Below are positions 59,484-64,000 of a stretch of 64,000 nucleotides of DNA, piece by piece. The stretch is from Gracilaria gracilis (lineage: Eukaryota; Rhodophyta; Florideophyceae; Gracilariales; Gracilariaceae). Both the position numbers and the translations under genes were made by a program. The stretch covers positions 372,001 to 436,000 of the forward strand of contig JARGSG010000004.1 of assembly GCA_030374805.1 (NCBI GenBank), in the 5' to 3' direction. Position 1 is the first letter of the stretch, and the number at the start of each line of letters is the position of its first letter. Under the pieces are notes generated by a model. That model was given only the letters and a program-made list of their open reading frames with translations, was not told the DNA's origin and did not search any database.

Positions 59484-62240
59484 GGATGGGCTATGGTGGA
59501 CTCTGGGGCTACATCTACTTTCAGATCCAGCGATTTTGCATAGAAGCATCATATTCTGATATAGAGCGTGTCTGAGAGCACTCAAGATGGACGTGGTGAG
59601 GTCACGGCAGAGCAAAAGGGTATTACTGGGATCACGATTGGGAAGGGGACTCTTACAGCGCACCTAACTGCAGAAGTCTTGCAAATGCCGCCACAGCGAT
59701 ACATTGTAATGGGTTTAACCCATTTTCCAGCGTTCGGGTACCCCATCGTGGGTATATTTCAAGTAACCACGCTGTACAGCCCACACCAGACCCACGTCCG
59801 AAAGAGCCAGACAATACTCTAGAGAACCCCGGACTGCCGTGGACATATCTCAAGAAGTGTGTGAAGCCTTGAAGCGCAAGCAGAACATCCCTCTATCCAC
59901 CAGGTGCACTCATTCTTTGGTAGTACTGAAAGTGAAGCCCTCAACCACCGCTTTTATTTGGAGTGGGGGAAACTTCGTATAACTCCGAGACGAAGACCGG
60001 GTCAACGTTGATATAAGCCAGTGGCCTTCTGCCAAAGTAATCGAGCTGGCTCCCTCGGACTGTGCAAATTTTTTTAGCATCCTGCGCTTACTGAAGAAAG
60101 ATGACAATTGCAACCTCGTAGATGTCTGTCCCTGTGTCGATCTGCGTCTTCTCGACGGACTATTTCCAGATTCAGACTACCCCCTCCGCCACGTACAAGA
60201 TATCTTAGACGCATTCGGTTCTGTGTCGAGGCCAGAATCTGTATTCACCACACTGGATGCTAGAGATGGGTATTTCAGATTCCCCATCCCTGAAGGGGAC
60301 TAAAACCGGGTGGCGTTCTGCTCGTAAGGTACGCACAACCGCATGTGTGCTGCACCGTTTGGCTTTAAGAAAATGTCTTCCAGATTGCAACAGCTGATGG
60401 ATAAGATACTTGGTGATCTTCCGTACGTTTCCGTCTACATTGGGGACATTATCATCTTCTCAGAAAACATGGCTGAGCATGCAGAGCACGTTTGAAACGT
60501 CATCGAGAGGTTGATAAAATGAAAGAAATTCATCAGGGTAGACAAGTGTCGGTTTGGTAGAAAGGAAGTGCATCTACTTGGCTTTGTGGTAACTGGTGAA
60601 GAAATTCGCAAAGATCCTTCGACGGTAAAGGCAACTGAAAACTGGGAGAGGGCAAAGACTACTAAGCAGCTGCTCAGCTTCTTAGGGGCAGCCAATTGCA
60701 ACCGTCAACTTCTTACTCGGTTCTCGCATATCGCAAAGCCGCTTGACATCGCTCGGAAAGGCAAAGCAAAACTGCAGTGGACCAATGGAATGAAAGAAGC
60801 GTTCAGAGCTATTCGGTCCAAATTGGCGGAGAACATGACCCTGGCCCTGGAATACCCTGCGGATGACAGGGGTTTCTGGTCGTCATGGACGCATCGATTT
60901 ATAACCTCGGTGCCTGGATCGGACAGCATCAGGATGATGGTACGGTTCGCTTAATTGCCTTTGCCTCAAGATCATTTTCAGCATCGAAGAGAGACTATGG
61001 GATGACGAAGAGGGAATTGCTAGCTATCGCCTGGGCTCTAGGGAAGCTTAAGTGCTATCAATCCGGGAGACAGTTTGTACTGTACCATCGAGCGCTGACG
61101 TTCCTTCAAACACAACGGGATGTCAACCCCTTGATTTTCCGATGGTTTAACCGTCTCATTCAGTACCGTTTCCGGACCGTGCAACTTTCAGGGCCTGACA
61201 ACTACCTCGCTCATTCGCTCAGCCAAAAGATGTATAGTGTGCCTTTCGCCAGTCTTGCAGTATCTGAACTCGTTCGAAATAAAACTGGCCCTCAGTCGGA
61301 TGGTGGACGACAGTAACTTTTGAAGCGTGTGCATGCATTCGTACATTTGGGCAAACTGGAGGTCTTCAACGAGCTTTCGCATAACGGCTACTGGTGGAAC
61401 GGGATTAGAGAATACATCATGAAAGAAACTGGATCGTGCCACCCTTGTTTTCGGTACAATATACAGAAGAGAGTATTCCATCCTCTCAAGTCTATTTTAG
61501 CAGAACTTCCGTGGGATCATATTGCTATTGACCTCATTATGTCTCTACCAGATTCTGGCAGCGGTCACAACACCTTACTAACTATCGTCTGCATGATTAC
61601 TAAGTTTGCTATCTTACGGCCTCTGAAAAGTAAAGAAACGGAACCAGTTGCTCGCGCATTGTGGGAGGTAATATCTATTTCTGGAACCCCAAAGATCATC
61701 CAGTCCGACAACGGTTCGGAATTCGTAAATGAACTCGTCAAGGAACTGGTGGAAATCAATGACACCAACCATCGCACTACTCCCCCATACAAAACTGGTG
61801 CAAACGGCGCAGTTTCAAGGGTTAATGGTGCCGTATAGACGGTCCTTCGTAAGGTGCTCGATGGCGCCGGGCATCGATGGAAAGAGTACGAGCCCTTCGC
61901 GCAGCTTCCCTACAACTGCAAGATTGTTCCCTTGACCGGGTGTACACTATTTTCTCTGATGTTAGGACGTACGATGAACGGGTTTACAAAGTTTGGCCTA
62001 ACCACCACTATGTCACCGCTCAGCCTTGAGCTCTGGAAAATGCATCGAGAAAATATTGAAGGGCAACCCGTTCTCGCAGAGTTCACCGCAAATGAAAGTC
62101 ATATAGGGGGCGTAGGAGCAACCAGTAAGGGAAGCCAATTATGGCTACCACTCCTGGGAGAATCATCTTTCTTGGGTGACTTAATTGATCCACTCTTTGG
62201 TGTATTCTTTCAATCCTTAATTTTAGGCTCCTAATGACCC
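59484..62240 (+). pseudogene. Pol remnant (PR-RT-RNaseH-IN) with dead active sites
   Basis: The order is normal: protease MVDSGATSTF (about 59493), RT with TTLDARDGYFRFPIPEGD and AAPFGFKKMSSRLQQLMD, RNase H starting VMDASIYNLGAWIGQHQDD (about 60885) and SFSASKRDYGMTKRELLAIAW, integrase with HNGYWWNGI, IAIDLIMSLPDSG, QSDNGSEFVNEL and the final NGAVSRVNGAV. The RT box reads YIGD instead of YIDD (about 60435) and the integrase Glu is replaced by Ser. Several TGA/TAG/TAA stops and frame changes interrupt the frame. Confidence 0.88.
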
Positions 62241-62689
62241 TCACTTCGCTTGTCGAGACGGTGGGTCCCGGTCTTAAACCCGGTTAACGCATCTATCCTG
62301 CGAGGGGCTCGGTTTGCTCAGCTACGTCACAATCGAAAGAAGATACCGAACGTCTTCATGTATTTTGGCGGTCCGGGTTTGCACTACCAATGTAACGCAA
62401 TAAGTATTTCTATTCGTCATGAAAAGGTTGCAGGGGATCAAGAAACAGAACGCGAGGTATTTTGCTGCCGGTCGCCGAATAATCCAACCTAATACAATCC
62501 CTCCTAGAGCATTGTTGGTGATGAGATATATCACAAAAAATTCTAGGCGGAACGCACGATTTGAGGGACTATTTAATGTAGCGCGAATGAATCGCGGTAG
62601 CGCTTATGTTTTTCGCAAGGAACTAGGCAAGTTGAAACGCGCTGTAACGTCTGATCACCTGAAAATTGTGTGAATTGTCGACCAGGCAG

Positions 62690-62848
62690 GAATTGAGGAA
62701 GGAACGTTCGAGGTTGAGAAGATTTCGGACCATCGGACTGAAAAAATGGAAAAATGAGCTACGTCATTTTCTGGAAGAACAAGAATGTTGAGCCAAGTTG
62801 GGAACCAGTTAGCAAACGTAGCGATGTCGAAAACATCCGCCGTTATTA
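62690..62848 (+). pseudogene. Frameshifted chromodomain at the end of the degenerate Pol
   Basis: EGTFEVEKISDHRTEK in one frame is followed, after a stop at about 62752, by SYVIFWKNKNVEPSWEPVSK in another, ending at TAA 62846-62848. Together these form a chromodomain, so this element too was a chromovirus. Confidence 0.8.
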
Positions 62849-62907
62849 AAAGTCGGTTCGCCCAACTCGAGGCACCAATCGGAAAAGTCGGACGGACCTA
62901 GACGCCG

Positions 62908-63149
62908 TGATGTCGTGATGAAGACAGACAGACAGACATACAGTAGAGACAGTCGCGTCGAATTTTAAGCGAGCATCGTGCTTCAAGCTGTGCGCTGTAT
63001 CTGATAGGGCTTGCAACACCCACACAAACCCAATAGACAATACGCAGAGCTTGAAGTAGTTATTAGTGTGGCTATAGAAGGCGACGTATAACGAAATAAG
63101 TCTTGCAGAAGAGTCCGAATGGCCTTTTAAAAGCCCTGCGAACGGATCA
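62908..63149 (+). repeat. 3' LTR of the degenerate element
   Basis: Same length as the 5' copy (242 bp), with the same TGAT...ATCA ends. Confidence 0.88.
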
Positions 63150-63492
63150 ATAAACCAGTGTCTCTTCGAGATTGACCTCATATGAGGTCAATATTGATTG
63201 TGTTGTATCTTTTTTTAGAAATCCCAAAAAGTTTTAAAAACTTAGTGTGTCAACCGACCTGGATCTTCCCTTCGAGGGCCACGCAGAAGTTAATCAAAAC
63301 TCCGTCCACTTCCCTGTAGGCTGTTTACTTCTTCTGTCACGTCATCAAGATCTCTCCAATATGCCGCCGTCAACAGCTCCTCGCCGTGTTATTGGAACAA
63401 CTGTACACCGCCGTGCTGGACTTGTTACCTCCGAATCAGCTTGCAAAGGCTACTTCGGATCACTTTGAAAATCTAAAACCGTCAATGGAACC

Positions 63493-63792
63493 GTGACAAA
63501 TGTGGACACCAAATCAGTCAATGGTCGTAATATGAGTTATATCACTTTTAAGTTTGGTCTGCCCAATAGTGAGAAAGAGTGTACTCTACCGTTATGTAGT
63601 GTGAAGCTTAGCAGTGGGGTCGGCGAAGAGACCGAAACGATTCCGGATGTTATAGAGGCAATATCGAGAGCTGATGCGGTTCAAACTGCTGAAGAAAGCG
63701 AAATCCCTCCAACTCAGCAAATTTGGCAGTCCAATGAAAACGAATCTTCAGCTGCAGTCAACCAATCACTGACGGCTCATGAGGGGCAGTGA
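63493..63792 (+). CDS. Acidic N-terminal fragment of the repeat-encoded protein
   Basis: The open frame is in phase with 63247-63468 across one TGA. It has no ATG near its start except at about 63532 (MSYITFKFGLPNSEKE). The composition is acidic and Ser/Gln-rich (GEETETIPDVIEAISRADAV). The homologous copy near 41400-41500 is frame-broken. The function is not recognised; it is probably the disordered N-terminus of a transposase. Confidence 0.4.
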   Translation: MTNVDTKSVNGRNMSYITFKFGLPNSEKECTLPLCSVKLSSGVGEETETIPDVIEAISRADAVQTAEESEIPPTQQIWQSNENESSAAVNQSLTAHEGQ

Positions 63793-63899
63793 AACACGCA
63801 GAAAATCTGTACGCCATTGAATGGCTCCATGCAATTGCATCAATGGAAGGTTATTGGTCCAGCCGTAGATTATCTCTTCTCGTCATGTGCAGCACGGTA

Positions 63900-64000
63900 T
63901 GGAATCTATTGACTACTTTATGTGGATATTTCCTACTGTATATCTGCACTCAATTGTAGAGAAGACTAATGCAAGGCTCAGAGATCCTTTAGCAGCTGAA
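63900..64000 (+). CDS. Partial transposase-like ORF cut by the window edge
   Basis: From the ATG at 63900 the frame reads ESIDYFMWIFPTVYLHSIVE then KTNARLRDPLAAE to the last base. The pattern of an aromatic-rich F-x-W-x-FP block followed by VE-x-TN is typical of the N-terminal region of piggyBac-like (DDE_Tnp_1_7) transposases. Upstream frames (VIGPAVDYLFSSCAARYGI) look like a continuation in another phase, so a frameshift may precede it. Confidence 0.45.

Larger units (their letters stand above)
57759..63149 (+). mobile_element. Degenerate Ty3/gypsy chromovirus LTR retrotransposon, 5.4 kb
   Basis: Two 242-bp direct repeats (57759-58000 and 62908-63149), both starting TGATGTCG and ending ATCA, bound a decayed gag-pol unit on the plus strand. 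The LTRs differ at many positions and I see no clear target duplication, so the insertion is old. Boundaries are good to about 6 bp. Many stops and frameshifts, plus lost catalytic residues, make it non-functional. It lacks the ACC-N5-GGT enrichment of the younger element. Confidence 0.9.
63155..64000 (+). mobile_element. Dispersed repeat of unknown DNA-transposon type, uninterrupted copy, runs off the window
   Basis: The first 450 bp are the same repeat as 38150-38381 plus 41278-41500, here without the Harbinger insertion. It starts with the same 22-bp palindrome (63171-63192). A plus-strand frame (63247-63792) is open apart from a TGA at 63469, and a transposase-like piece lies at 63900 to the end. 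I infer one element whose 5' end lies here. The superfamily is unclear; a piggyBac-like DDE family is the nearest impression. Confidence 0.6.

Noticed and set aside
1-64000. tRNA and rRNA genes
   Set aside because: I scanned for T-arm-like GGTTCRANNCC boxes and found no candidate with a matching acceptor stem; I cannot exclude one without a covariance-model search.

Overview
The window is nuclear DNA of a photosynthetic eukaryote, most likely a red alga. The clearest marker is a three-exon light-harvesting gene at 2.6-3.5 kb whose protein has the red-algal LHC form. Around it lie eukaryotic housekeeping genes (NOT1, MED6, TRM13-like, MAP3K-epsilon-like kinase, PPR protein, plastid-type GET3/ArsA ATPase). 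Spliceosomal introns are few and short (51-104 bp). I cannot name the species.

Layout. (1) 0-18 kb is gene-rich and, from 2.2 to 16.4 kb, very GC-rich: a small basic orphan (-), LHC (+), a phosphoribosyltransferase (-), a nucleotide-sugar-transporter-like protein (-), a GET3/ArsA ATPase (+), a 3.2-kb stretch holding two convergent genes broken by many frameshifts (a WD40-like one on + and a TRM13-like tRNA methyltransferase on -), a 15-repeat PPR protein (+), an orphan (-) and a Nudix protein (-). (2) 18-38 kb has more balanced composition: an orphan with a 53-residue tandem duplication (-), MED6 (+), a hAT-type transposase gene (+), an orphan (+), a short NOT1 (-) with three large perfect or near-perfect hairpins behind its start, a frameshifted Arg-rich ORF pair (+), a 459-aa orphan (+), a MAP3K-epsilon-like kinase (-) and a GrxB-type glutaredoxin (-). 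(3) 38-64 kb is nested mobile DNA. A PIF/Harbinger element (38382-41277, TTA target duplication, 11-bp inverted repeats) sits inside a repeat whose uninterrupted copy is at the right end of the window. A pogo-like transposase gene is split by an 11.55-kb Ty3/gypsy chromovirus (43777-55330) with about 98% identical LTRs and an ATTCA target duplication; removing the element and one duplication restores the transposase frame exactly. A second, dead Ty3/gypsy chromovirus (57759-63149) follows, then the third repeat family with a partial transposase running off the end.

The most unusual signal is in the young Ty3 element. LTRs, gag, pol and an antisense coding-like region alike are studded with the quasi-palindrome ACC-N(4-7)-GGT, mostly N5, about once per 60 bp. 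That is roughly 15 times chance, while the flanking pogo gene is at background. The element also carries about 3.9 kb between pol and its 3' LTR with coding-like sequence in antisense orientation. Together these suggest, as a hypothesis only, an element-encoded or host factor that recognises a motif spread over the whole element.
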